From Candidatus Tayloriibacteriota bacterium (lineage in GTDB: Bacteria > Patescibacteriota > Minisyncoccia > Phycocordibacterales > PALSA-1337), in contig CAIMDI010000017.1 of assembly GCA_903839695.1 (NCBI GenBank), positions 1 through 51,887 on the forward strand: DNA of 51,887 nt, in the 5' to 3' direction. Below, piece after piece: positions 6,897 to 16,386 of this stretch. The first letter of the stretch is position 1, and each line of letters starts with the position of its first letter. The notes beneath the pieces are model-generated. The model was not told the origin of the DNA and ran no database searches. It was given only the letters and a program-made list of their open reading frames with translations. The translations under genes and the position numbers were made by a program.

Positions 6897-9056
6897 ATGA
6901 AATCTAAACAATACACCCTTGAGGTCGGTGGCAAGACTCTCACAGCAGAATTTAATGACTTAGCAGAACAAGCAAATGGCTCTGTTATGCTTCGATACGG
7001 TAATACCATAGTACTTGCTACGGCAGTTATGGGTAAAGAAGAAAAAAAGGGCGATTTTTTTCCATTAACAGTTGATTATGAAGAAAGATTTTATGCTTCT
7101 GGAAAAATTCTTGGTAGCCGTTTTATAAGAAGAGAAGGAAGACCTAGTGATGAAGCTATTCTTTCTGGAAGAATTGTTGATAGAACTATTCGTCCACTTT
7201 TTGAACAACATATTCGTTTTGAAGTACAAGTTGTATTGACTGTGCTTTCTATAGACGAAGATGATCCTGATGTTATTTCAGTTATTGCCGCTTCTCTTGC
7301 TCTAGGAACTTCAAATATCCCTTGGAATGGACCTGCTTCTGCAATACGAATAGCAAAGAATGAAGGATTTCATGTAAATCCAAATTACAAACAACGCGAA
7401 GAAGCCGGCATTTCTTTTGACCTAGTCGCTTGTGGTAAAGACGGACTTATAAATATGATTGAAGTTGGTGGAAAGGAAGTAAGTGAAGATGATGTAAATA
7501 CAGCTTTAGCAAAAGCAAGCGAAGAAATAGAAAAAATACAAAATTGGCAAAACAAAATAATTGCAGAAATTACAAAAGAAAGAAATATTGTAAAAATAAT
7601 AATACCAAAGCCAGAACTAACTCCAGGAACAAAAGAACTTTTTGATACAAATATAAAACCAAAATTAGCAGAATATGTTTTCAGTGGCCCAGGAAAAGAA
7701 AAGATGTCAGAAATAGCCAGTATTTGGACAAAGCTTTTTTCAGAAAAATTACCAGAAGGAAATATTGCTCTTGCACAAGAACTTCTTGACGGCGAGATAA
7801 ATGATTTAATACACAAAGAAGCAATTGAGAATGAAAAACGACCAGATGGCAGAAAGATGGATGAGATAAGAACACTTTTTGTAAAAGCTGGAGGTATTTC
7901 TCCAATACTTCATGGTTCAGGCATATTCTACAGAGGAGCTACGCATGTTATGTCAGTACTTACTCTTGGTGGACCAGGTGATGCCCAAGAAATAGACGGA
8001 ATGGAAGAATCAAAAAAGGGAGGCGAGGGAAAACGCTTTATGCATCATTACAATTTTCCTCCATTCTCAACAGGCGAAACAGGAAGAGTTGGCGGAACAA
8101 ATCGCAGAATGATTGGCCACGGTGCTTTGGCAGAAAAGGCATTGCTTCCTATTATCCCAGCAAAAGAAGTTTTTCCTTACACAATACGTATAGTATCAGA
8201 GGCATTTTCTTCAAATGGCTCTACTTCTATGGGCTCAGTATGTGGATCAACACTTGCACTTATGGACGGAGGAATTCCAATAAAATCACCAGTTGCAGGT
8301 ATAGCCTCAGGACTTATGATGCGTGAAGCGAAGGCAGGAGTGATTGGTAAACTTTTTGGTAAGAAAAATTATGAATACAAAGTCCTAACAGATATTCAAG
8401 GACCGGAAGATCATCATGGAGATATGGATTTTAAAGTTGCTGGAACAAGACAGGGTATTACTGCAATACAAATGGATGTAAAAGTTGATGGTATCCCATT
8501 GGAAATACTAAAAGAGGCATTTGAAAAGGCAAAGATTGCTCGTTTCCAAATTCTTGATCTAATAGAAAAGGAAATTGCTAAACCAAGAGAAAAAATATCT
8601 CCAAATGCACCTGAAATAGTTATTACAGCAGTAAAACAAGATCAAATAGGATTGGTTATTGGTACTGGTGGAAAAACTATAAAAGAAATAAAAGAAAAAA
8701 CTGGTGTAGATGATATTACAATAGAAGATGATGGAACTATATTCATTACAGGTAAAAATGGTACAGCAGAAAAAGCAAAATCAGTCATTTACAATATGAC
8801 ACGTGAGTACAAAGCAGGTGAAAAATTTGATGGTGAAGTAACAAAGATAACAGACTTCGGTGCATTTGTAAGAATTGCTGGATCAACAGAAGGCCTTGTA
8901 CATGTTTCAGAAATAGCAACATTCCGAGTTGATAAAGTTTCTGATTATTTGAAAGAAGGAATGAAAGTTCCAGTTATTATACGTGAAGTAGATGAAAGGG
9001 GTAGATTGAGTTTATCTATTAAACAAATTGATCCAAACTTCATTAAGAAAAAATAA
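6897..9056 (+). CDS. pnp: Polyribonucleotide nucleotidyltransferase (PNPase)
   Basis: Two RNase PH domains, KH ('IGLVIGTGGKTIKEIKEKTG') and S1 ('GEKFDGEVTKITDFGAFVRI'). Confidence 0.97.
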   Translation: MKSKQYTLEVGGKTLTAEFNDLAEQANGSVMLRYGNTIVLATAVMGKEEKKGDFFPLTVDYEERFYASGKILGSRFIRREGRPSDEAILSGRIVDRTIRPLFEQHIRFEVQVVLTVLSIDEDDPDVISVIAASLALGTSNIPWNGPASAIRIAKNEGFHVNPNYKQREEAGISFDLVACGKDGLINMIEVGGKEVSEDDVNTALAKASEEIEKIQNWQNKIIAEITKERNIVKIIIPKPELTPGTKELFDTNIKPKLAEYVFSGPGKEKMSEIASIWTKLFSEKLPEGNIALAQELLDGEINDLIHKEAIENEKRPDGRKMDEIRTLFVKAGGISPILHGSGIFYRGATHVMSVLTLGGPGDAQEIDGMEESKKGGEGKRFMHHYNFPPFSTGETGRVGGTNRRMIGHGALAEKALLPIIPAKEVFPYTIRIVSEAFSSNGSTSMGSVCGSTLALMDGGIPIKSPVAGIASGLMMREAKAGVIGKLFGKKNYEYKVLTDIQGPEDHHGDMDFKVAGTRQGITAIQMDVKVDGIPLEILKEAFEKAKIARFQILDLIEKEIAKPREKISPNAPEIVITAVKQDQIGLVIGTGGKTIKEIKEKTGVDDITIEDDGTIFITGKNGTAEKAKSVIYNMTREYKAGEKFDGEVTKITDFGAFVRIAGSTEGLVHVSEIATFRVDKVSDYLKEGMKVPVIIREVDERGRLSLSIKQIDPNFIKKK

Positions 9057-9091
9057 ATAAAAAGTTGTAGTGTTGTGTTATAATAATTATG

Positions 9092-10156
9092 ATGAACGAA
9101 GAAAAACCAACTCTACAGAGCGTTTTGGCTCCGAATTTAGATGTAGGCTCACCAGTACCCGGAGCGCATCCATTGCACATGCTTGATAATCAAGCTGATC
9201 CTCAGACAAAACCTAAAATAGTATTACAAAAACCAATTCGCACCTATGAAAGCGATATGGCTGAATTGTTGGCAAAAAAGAATGTATCTGTGACTACTAT
9301 GGCCATTGCTGAACAACAAAAGAGAGTTGTAAATATACCAGCGACAAACACAACCCCAAGTGCCACCAAAAATTATTCTGAAGATGATGTACCAAAAGGA
9401 AACTTTAGTAAAAAACTCTTTATGTTTATATTGAGTCTCATTTTTATTATAAGTGGAATAGGTGGGGGTTATTATCTTTATTTAAAAAGTCCTTTGGCAA
9501 TAGTAGTTCCTGATGTACCTGTAGAGAAATTTTCAGGATTATTAAAAGCTAATTCTCAAAAATCTATACCCATAGGTAGTCTTAGAAATGACTTATTGGC
9601 AAACAAAATACAAGTAGCCATGACAACCAATTCTTCAAGTCAACAAAAAATATCAGAATTTGTACTTACAGATAATCAAGGATCCACAACAATAAAATTA
9701 TCTTCTTCTAAATTTATTGAAGTAATGGGCTATAGTTCACAAGATATGTTCAATAGATCACTATTGGATAGCTGGATGCTTGGTACTTATGCCGAAAATG
9801 AAATAAAAACTCCTTTTATTATTCTTAAAACTGATTTTTTCCAAAATGCTTTCGCAGGAATATTAAGATGGGAGCAAGCAATGCCTGACGAATTGGCAAC
9901 ACTTTTAAATTATAAAGAAAAAATACGTCAATTAAGTAGTACTGGTACTAGCAGCGTAACTTCATATTTCTCAGTTAAAGGTAAATTTGAGGATAGGGTA
10001 ATACTCAATCGAGATGTGAGGGAATTTATAACAGAAAATAGAACAACATTACTTGTTTATTCATTTGTGGACAAAGATACTATAGTTATTACAACATCAG
10101 AAAGCATTTTAAAAAGTCTTATTTTAGAGCTTGAAAAACAAACCTATATAAGATAG
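9092..10156 (+). CDS. Hypothetical single-pass membrane protein
   Basis: TM 'KLFMFILSLIFIISGIGGGYYLYL'. ORF opens at 9089; ATG at 9092 is preferred because TATAAT lies 7 nt upstream. Confidence 0.7.
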   Translation: MNEEKPTLQSVLAPNLDVGSPVPGAHPLHMLDNQADPQTKPKIVLQKPIRTYESDMAELLAKKNVSVTTMAIAEQQKRVVNIPATNTTPSATKNYSEDDVPKGNFSKKLFMFILSLIFIISGIGGGYYLYLKSPLAIVVPDVPVEKFSGLLKANSQKSIPIGSLRNDLLANKIQVAMTTNSSSQQKISEFVLTDNQGSTTIKLSSSKFIEVMGYSSQDMFNRSLLDSWMLGTYAENEIKTPFIILKTDFFQNAFAGILRWEQAMPDELATLLNYKEKIRQLSSTGTSSVTSYFSVKGKFEDRVILNRDVREFITENRTTLLVYSFVDKDTIVITTSESILKSLILELEKQTYIR

Positions 10157-10166
10157 AATTACGTAT

Positions 10167-10538
10167 ATGAATAAAACTGATTTACTACATTTTAAGGAGA
10201 AGCTAAACAAAGAAAAAACTTTATTGGAAGAAGAGTTAAGTACTGTAAGCCGTGTTAATCCCAGTAATGCAAATGATTGGGAGGCAACAACAACAGACAT
10301 TGAAGTTGATTCTGCGGATGAAAATGAGGTTGCAGACAAAATGGAGGAACTAGATGAAAATAAAGCTATTCTAGATCAATTAGAACCACAATTAAACGAG
10401 GTTAGGGCAGCATTAGAAAGAATAGAAGCAGGAACTTACGGTATTTGTGAAGCTCACGGTGAACACATAGAAAAAGAAAGGCTTGAAGCAAATCCCTCTG
10501 CAAGAACTTGTATGGCTCATATGAACACAAAAAAATAG
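10167..10538 (+). CDS. TraR/DksA-family zinc-finger protein
   Basis: Coiled coil plus 'GTYGICEAHGEHIEKERLEANPSARTCMAH'. Confidence 0.88.
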   Translation: MNKTDLLHFKEKLNKEKTLLEEELSTVSRVNPSNANDWEATTTDIEVDSADENEVADKMEELDENKAILDQLEPQLNEVRAALERIEAGTYGICEAHGEHIEKERLEANPSARTCMAHMNTKK

Positions 10539-10554
10539 GCTTAGCCTATTTTTT
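10529..10554 (+). terminator. Rho-independent terminator overlapping the DksA-like stop codon
   Basis: AAAAAATAGGC-TTA-GCCTATTTTTT. Confidence 0.85.
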
Positions 10555-10655
10555 CTTTATGGACTTTTATTAGATATTATTTTCTAATGCAAATCTTTAT
10601 CATTTCTTAAGTTTCTCTTTAGAACTTCTTAATAACTTTATTATAAATTGTGCAT

Positions 10656-12185
10656 ATGAGTATATCAAAAACTTATAGCGCACAACTTTCAGGTTTACAA
10701 ACTAATATTATTAATATCGAGGTAGATTTATCAAATGGTTTACACGCCTTTGCGATTATTGGATTGGGTGACAAAGCCGTTGAGGAATCGAGGGACAGAA
10801 TATCAGCAGCAATAAAAAACACCGGCTACACATCACCAAAACAAAAAAATCAAAAAGTTGTTATCTCTCTTGCTCCTGCTGATATAAGAAAAGAAGGTCC
10901 ATCTTTTGATTTAGGTATGGCTCTTGCATATTTGAGTGCTAGCGGGGACATATTTTTCAATCCTGATGGGAAAATTTTTCTTGGTGAATTATCTTTAGAG
11001 GGAAATATAAGAAAAATCAGTGGTGTATTACCATTGGTGAACGGTGCGCACAAACATGGTTTCAAAGAAATATTTATACCAAAGGAAAATGCCGAGGAAG
11101 CTGCTTTGGTCAGTGGAATTAAAATATATCCAGTGAGTACATTAGATGAAATAATAAGCCATTTAATATCAAAAAACGGCTATAAAATAAAAACGCAAAA
11201 AAGGACAAAAATAAAATTTGATAATTATAAATTTGATATTGATTTCAATAATGTACACGGTCAAGAAACAGCAAAAAGGGCACTCGAAATAGCCGCAGCG
11301 GGTGGCCATAACATAGCAATGTACGGTCCACCTGGTACTGGCAAAACAATGTTAGCAAAAGCATTTCAAACAATTCTCACACCACTAGACAAAGATGAAA
11401 TCCTTGAAGTCACCAGTATTCACTCTATTGCCAAAATTTTAGAAAAACCATTTATTACGAAACCTCCATTTAGATCTCCTCATCACACATCTTCTTATGC
11501 TTCCCTTATCGGAGGTGGGCCTTTTCCAAAACCTGGGGAAGTTACTTTAGCTCACAAAGGGGTTCTTTTTCTTGACGAATTTCCAGAGTTTGATAGAAAA
11601 GTCATTGAGTCTTTGCGCCAACCATTAGAAGACCGTTCGGTTACTATTTCCAGAGCAAGAGGAACACTGAGTTTTCCGGCTCATTGCATTCTTATTGCCT
11701 CAATGAATCCGTGCCCATGTGGTTATGGAAAGGGTAATAAATGTAAATGCACAAACTATGACATCAACAATTATAAAAAACGTATTTCTGGACCAATAGT
11801 TGATAGAATTGATATTTGGGTATCAGTATCAAAAATTGAATATGCAAAATTAGCAGAAAAATCATCTTCAAATGAAAGCTCGGAAGATATAAGGAAAAGG
11901 GTATTTGAAGCACAGAAAACACAGAAAAAACGTTTCTTAAACAATAAAATAGTAAATAAAAAATATAATAGCGAAATGACTGTTTCAAATATAGAAAAAT
12001 TAATAAAACTAGATAAAGAAGTTAGTGAATTATTGGCAAAATCTTCGGAAACATTAGGATTATCAGCAAGGGCGTATCACAAAATAATAAAATTATCACG
12101 AACAATTGCAGATTTAGATAAATCAACAAATATAAAAACCAATCATTTACTTGAAGCTATTCAATATAGACAGAGAGATCTTTAA
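10656..12185 (+). CDS. YifB/ComM family Mg-chelatase-like AAA+ ATPase
   Basis: 'MYGPPGTGKTMLAKAF', 'FRSPHHTSSYASLIGGGPFPKPGEVTLAHKGVLFLDEFPEF', 'NPCPCGY'. Confidence 0.95.
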   Translation: MSISKTYSAQLSGLQTNIINIEVDLSNGLHAFAIIGLGDKAVEESRDRISAAIKNTGYTSPKQKNQKVVISLAPADIRKEGPSFDLGMALAYLSASGDIFFNPDGKIFLGELSLEGNIRKISGVLPLVNGAHKHGFKEIFIPKENAEEAALVSGIKIYPVSTLDEIISHLISKNGYKIKTQKRTKIKFDNYKFDIDFNNVHGQETAKRALEIAAAGGHNIAMYGPPGTGKTMLAKAFQTILTPLDKDEILEVTSIHSIAKILEKPFITKPPFRSPHHTSSYASLIGGGPFPKPGEVTLAHKGVLFLDEFPEFDRKVIESLRQPLEDRSVTISRARGTLSFPAHCILIASMNPCPCGYGKGNKCKCTNYDINNYKKRISGPIVDRIDIWVSVSKIEYAKLAEKSSSNESSEDIRKRVFEAQKTQKKRFLNNKIVNKKYNSEMTVSNIEKLIKLDKEVSELLAKSSETLGLSARAYHKIIKLSRTIADLDKSTNIKTNHLLEAIQYRQRDL

Positions 12186-12187
12186 AA

Positions 12188-13279
12188 CTAGAGAGGATTT
12201 TTTGCTCCTCTAAATTCTATATGTAGATGTGGACCTGTAGAATTACCAGTTGATCCGCTTTTAGCTATCATTTGTCCTTGTTCTACATGATCTCCAACAC
12301 TAACAAAGTTCTTTTGTGTATGAGCGTATAATGTTTGTGAACCATTTGGATGAGAAATAATAACATAACTACCATATCCTCCGTGCCATCCACCCATTAC
12401 ACTGGCAATTACAGTACCTTCTGCCACAGCGTGTATTGGTGTTCCCAATGGAACAGCTATATCTACTGCATTATAACCATGTAAACCTTGTGATTTATAG
12501 CCACCATCTACAGGACGAATATAATAACCAGGATAATATGGTCCATCTGTACCGTGCAGGGAAGGATTTATTGGAATCTTTTTCATAGAAAAGAGGCCTG
12601 TTGTCTGAATGGAAACTGGTTCTGCATCTGGTATTACTATAATATCTCCAACTTTTAGATTAGAAGATAGGCTAAGATCGTTAAACTGCAATACTTCATT
12701 TAAATCAGTTTTATATCTAGTAACTATGTTTTTTATGGTATCACCCTTCTTAACAGTGTATTTTACGCCTGAAATAGGCAATATAATCAATTTTTGACCC
12801 TCAACTAACGGTGCGCCATTTGATAAATCATTGGCCCATTCAATAGTATTTACACTAACCTTAAACATATTAGCGATTTTTGATAATGTGTCGCCATTAT
12901 GTACTATGTATAAACTAATCTGAGTATTTGTTGATTCTTTATCAACATCAGTAGGAGTTCCATATGGTCCGATTTCTGCAATCAAGGCATTTCCAGAAAC
13001 CAAAGGAGTTTCGTCTGAAACCTTATTTGGGGTTGGATCTGTATTTGTGACTGCCTGTAAGACAAGCATGTTTTGAGAATTTATAGATGAAGTATCATCT
13101 GGAACCTTAGCTGATACATTGTCAGTTGTTGCTCCCGCTAAAAATGAAAAAAAGCCCGCATGCGTAGTGTTTGGGCTCAATAAACTTATATAAGTAATGG
13201 CAAGAGAAATAACAATTCCTTTATAAATCGGGGTAAAAAAGATAGTTAACTTTTTATTTTTTTCTGATATAAATTGCAT
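12188..13279 (-). CDS. LysM-repeat M23 metallopeptidase (secreted)
   Basis: Two LysM motifs and M23 'LHGYNAVDIAVPLGTPIHAVAEGTV…GNSTGPHLHIEFR'. Confidence 0.93.
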   Translation of the reverse strand: MQFISEKNKKLTIFFTPIYKGIVISLAITYISLLSPNTTHAGFFSFLAGATTDNVSAKVPDDTSSINSQNMLVLQAVTNTDPTPNKVSDETPLVSGNALIAEIGPYGTPTDVDKESTNTQISLYIVHNGDTLSKIANMFKVSVNTIEWANDLSNGAPLVEGQKLIILPISGVKYTVKKGDTIKNIVTRYKTDLNEVLQFNDLSLSSNLKVGDIIVIPDAEPVSIQTTGLFSMKKIPINPSLHGTDGPYYPGYYIRPVDGGYKSQGLHGYNAVDIAVPLGTPIHAVAEGTVIASVMGGWHGGYGSYVIISHPNGSQTLYAHTQKNFVSVGDHVEQGQMIAKSGSTGNSTGPHLHIEFRGAKNPL

Positions 13280-13557
13280 AAGATAAATAGTCTTTCGTCA
13301 ATATCTGCAATGTATCTTTTACGATACTTTCTGTCTATCTGTAATATCAGTAAATGGCTTTGTAGAGCCACCTTTGTACATATATTTAATAGGTACCTAT
13401 ATAGCGTACGTGACATGATATTTAAAGTCAATAGGTATTGTGGATAGACTGTTTACAACGATAATTATGAGATTTTGTCAAATTTTGATTTGAATGAGCT
13501 AAAAAAAAGTTGCATAATATTTTTAAATAATTAGCTCATACGTGCTATAGTGATGAC

Positions 13558-15501
13558 ATGTCATTAGACAATTTAAATCAAAGACAAAAAGAGGCGGTGG
13601 AGACCCTAAAAGGACCTCTACTTATAATTGCTGGTGCTGGTGCAGGGAAGACAAACACAGTAACTCACAGAATCCTTAACCTCATCAAAACAGGAATTCA
13701 ACCATCAAAAATTCTTGCTATTACTTTTACAAATAAAGCCGCGAAGGAAATGCGTGAGCGTGTTTTTGATATGATCGAGCAAGACAAAAGCTTAAACATA
13801 CCGATTTCCTTTTCAGAAAGACCATTTATAAGCACTTTTCATGCTATGGGTGTGCATATTATTAAGGAAAATAGCGCCATATTGGGAATTCCAAGGCATT
13901 TCACCATATATGACAGATCCGATTCTAAAAGGGCAGTAAAAGATGCATTGGAGGAAATAGGGCTGGATCCAAAACAACATGATCCCGGGGCTATTTTAAA
14001 TGCCATTTCAAGAGAAAAGGGTGATGGAGTTACACTTTCGGAATACAAAAGTAGAAATCTAAAGGCATTTTTTCAAAAAAATATTGCTCAAGTTTGGGAA
14101 AAGTATGAAATAACCTTAAATAAAGAGAAATCTTTAGATTTTGATGATTTATTGCTTAAAACAGCTACATTACTCAGAGAAAATGAAATTGTAAGAAATC
14201 ACTATCAAAAAATATGGGAATATATTCATGTTGATGAATATCAAGATACAAACAATGTACAATACGAAATCGTAAAACTACTAGGCGGACACAATAATGT
14301 TTGTGTTGTGGGTGATGGTGATCAAAATATTTACAGTTTTCGTGGTGCTAGTGTAAAAAATATTTTAGACTTTGAAAAAGATTTTGCTAATGCAAAGGTA
14401 ATTACACTTGAGGAAAATTATCGCTCAACGCAAACAATACTTACTGCCGCAAACAATGTAATAAAGAAAAATACCATGCGCAGAGACAAGAATTTATTTA
14501 CAAAAAATGAAGAGGGAGAGAAAATTGAATTACTAATTTCATATACAGAACAAGAAGAGGCGAGAGTGGTAGCTGACAATGCTAGAGAATTAATAGAAGG
14601 TGGTGCAGATCCGAAAGAGATTGCAGTTTTGTACAGAGCAAATTTTCAATCACGTACTTTAGAGGAGGCATTCTTAAATAAAAATGTTCCTTATCAAGTT
14701 TTGGGAGTACGATTTTTTGAAAGAAAAGAAGTTAAAGATATATTATCTTTTATAAAAGCATCTCTAAATAGAGATAGTACAAATGACCTCGTAAGAATAG
14801 TAAATGTACCTCCGAGAGGTATTGGAAAAGCGACTATATTAAAAGTAATTACCAAACAAGAAAATACTTTAGGTCCATCTCTAAAAAATAAAGTAATGGA
14901 GTTTTTGAATTTACTTGATGGTATAAAAAACATTGCCATAAATCAAAAACCTTCCCAATTAATCAAATATATTATAAGAGAAACTGGTATAGAAAATGCA
15001 TACAGAAATGGTACGGCAGAAGAGCAAGAAAAGCTTGAAAACCTTAGGGAATTGGTCACTGTTGCATCACAATACGATTCACTTCCACCAGAAGAAGCAA
15101 TAGAAAAATTACTCGAAAATGCTGCACTAGCAACTGATCAAGATGAAATGGAAAAAGACAATAATGCTGTAAGACTTATGACAGTACACGCTTCAAAGGG
15201 TTTGGAATTCAACTATGTATTTATTGTTGGACTTGAAGAAGATTTATTTCCTCATCAACGCTTGGGAAAAGAAGAAATAAGTCAAAGTGAAGCCGAAGAA
15301 GAGCGTAGACTTTTTTATGTTGCATTGACACGCGCAAGAAAAAAAGTATTTTTAAGCTATGCACAATTACGAACAATTTATGGAGCTCAAAAAGTAAATA
15401 CTCCATCAAATTTTATTTCCGACATAGGAGATGAGTATATAAATTCAATTGGTGATGTTGAAGCTCCTAGAGGAATGAAAGCTATTTTTATTGATTTTTA
15501 A
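13558..15501 (+). CDS. UvrD/PcrA-type superfamily 1 DNA helicase
   Basis: 'LIIAGAGAGKTNTVTHRI', 'VDEYQDTNNVQYEIV', 'VTLEENYRST', 'LMTVHASKGLEF', 'ERRLFYVALTRA'. Confidence 0.95.
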   Translation: MSLDNLNQRQKEAVETLKGPLLIIAGAGAGKTNTVTHRILNLIKTGIQPSKILAITFTNKAAKEMRERVFDMIEQDKSLNIPISFSERPFISTFHAMGVHIIKENSAILGIPRHFTIYDRSDSKRAVKDALEEIGLDPKQHDPGAILNAISREKGDGVTLSEYKSRNLKAFFQKNIAQVWEKYEITLNKEKSLDFDDLLLKTATLLRENEIVRNHYQKIWEYIHVDEYQDTNNVQYEIVKLLGGHNNVCVVGDGDQNIYSFRGASVKNILDFEKDFANAKVITLEENYRSTQTILTAANNVIKKNTMRRDKNLFTKNEEGEKIELLISYTEQEEARVVADNARELIEGGADPKEIAVLYRANFQSRTLEEAFLNKNVPYQVLGVRFFERKEVKDILSFIKASLNRDSTNDLVRIVNVPPRGIGKATILKVITKQENTLGPSLKNKVMEFLNLLDGIKNIAINQKPSQLIKYIIRETGIENAYRNGTAEEQEKLENLRELVTVASQYDSLPPEEAIEKLLENAALATDQDEMEKDNNAVRLMTVHASKGLEFNYVFIVGLEEDLFPHQRLGKEEISQSEAEEERRLFYVALTRARKKVFLSYAQLRTIYGAQKVNTPSNFISDIGDEYINSIGDVEAPRGMKAIFIDF

Positions 15502-15511
15502 AAAAAATATT

Positions 15512-16354
15512 ATGAATAATTTTATAGAAGAAGATAACACAACAGAAGAAAATAATTTCCCAGAAAATAAAAACTTTGTTGCCAAAAAATCATTAGGGCA
15601 AAATTTTTTACATGCACCAAATGTAATTTCTGCAATGGTTCATGCTGGAAAAGTATCTGCTGAAAGCACTGTGTTGGAAGTTGGTCCGGGGAAGGGTGCA
15701 TTAACTATAAAATTATTAGAAACTGGTGCAAAAGTCATTGCTATAGAAAAAGACGATAGAGCAATTCCATTTTTACAAGAAAAATTTGCAAATGAAATAA
15801 AAGAGGGTAAATTGAAGCTAATTCATGATGATGTTTTAAAATTTAATGAACAAAATTTAGCAAATTACATACTAATTGCAAATATTCCGTATTATATTAC
15901 CGGTGAATTCATCAGAAAATTCCTAGAAACCAAGAATCCACCGCTAAGAATGGTTATTATGCTTCAAAAAGAGGTTGCGAAGAGAATAACCGACAAAAAA
16001 GAGAGTATTTTGTCATTATCTGTAAAGGCCTATGGTGAACCAAAATATTTAGTAACAGTACCCAGAAAATTCTTTAGACCCATGCCAAATGTCGATTCTG
16101 CAGTGTTAATTATAGAAAATATATCCAAAAGATTCTTTGAGGATTCAAGAATAGATGAAAAATACTATTTTGAACTAATAAAAACAGCTTTTTCGCATAA
16201 AAGAAAGGTTGTAATAAAAAATCTTGAGACCAAAATTACCAAAGAAGCACTTACGGCCATCTGGGAAAAGGAAAAAATATCAAGAAATACTAGGGCAGAG
16301 GACTTATCCCCTGAAATGTGGAAAAAAATCATAGGAAATATATTAATTAGCTGA
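15512..16354 (+). CDS. rsmA: 16S rRNA (adenine1518/1519-N6)-dimethyltransferase
   Basis: 'KKSLGQNFLH', 'VLEVGPGKGALTIKLLE', 'ANIPYYITGEFI'. First ATG at 15512; the ORF-track start at 15491 is a TTG. Confidence 0.95.
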   Translation: MNNFIEEDNTTEENNFPENKNFVAKKSLGQNFLHAPNVISAMVHAGKVSAESTVLEVGPGKGALTIKLLETGAKVIAIEKDDRAIPFLQEKFANEIKEGKLKLIHDDVLKFNEQNLANYILIANIPYYITGEFIRKFLETKNPPLRMVIMLQKEVAKRITDKKESILSLSVKAYGEPKYLVTVPRKFFRPMPNVDSAVLIIENISKRFFEDSRIDEKYYFELIKTAFSHKRKVVIKNLETKITKEALTAIWEKEKISRNTRAEDLSPEMWKKIIGNILIS

Positions 16355-16386
16355 TATAATTTCATCAGTATTTTTAATACTGCCCT

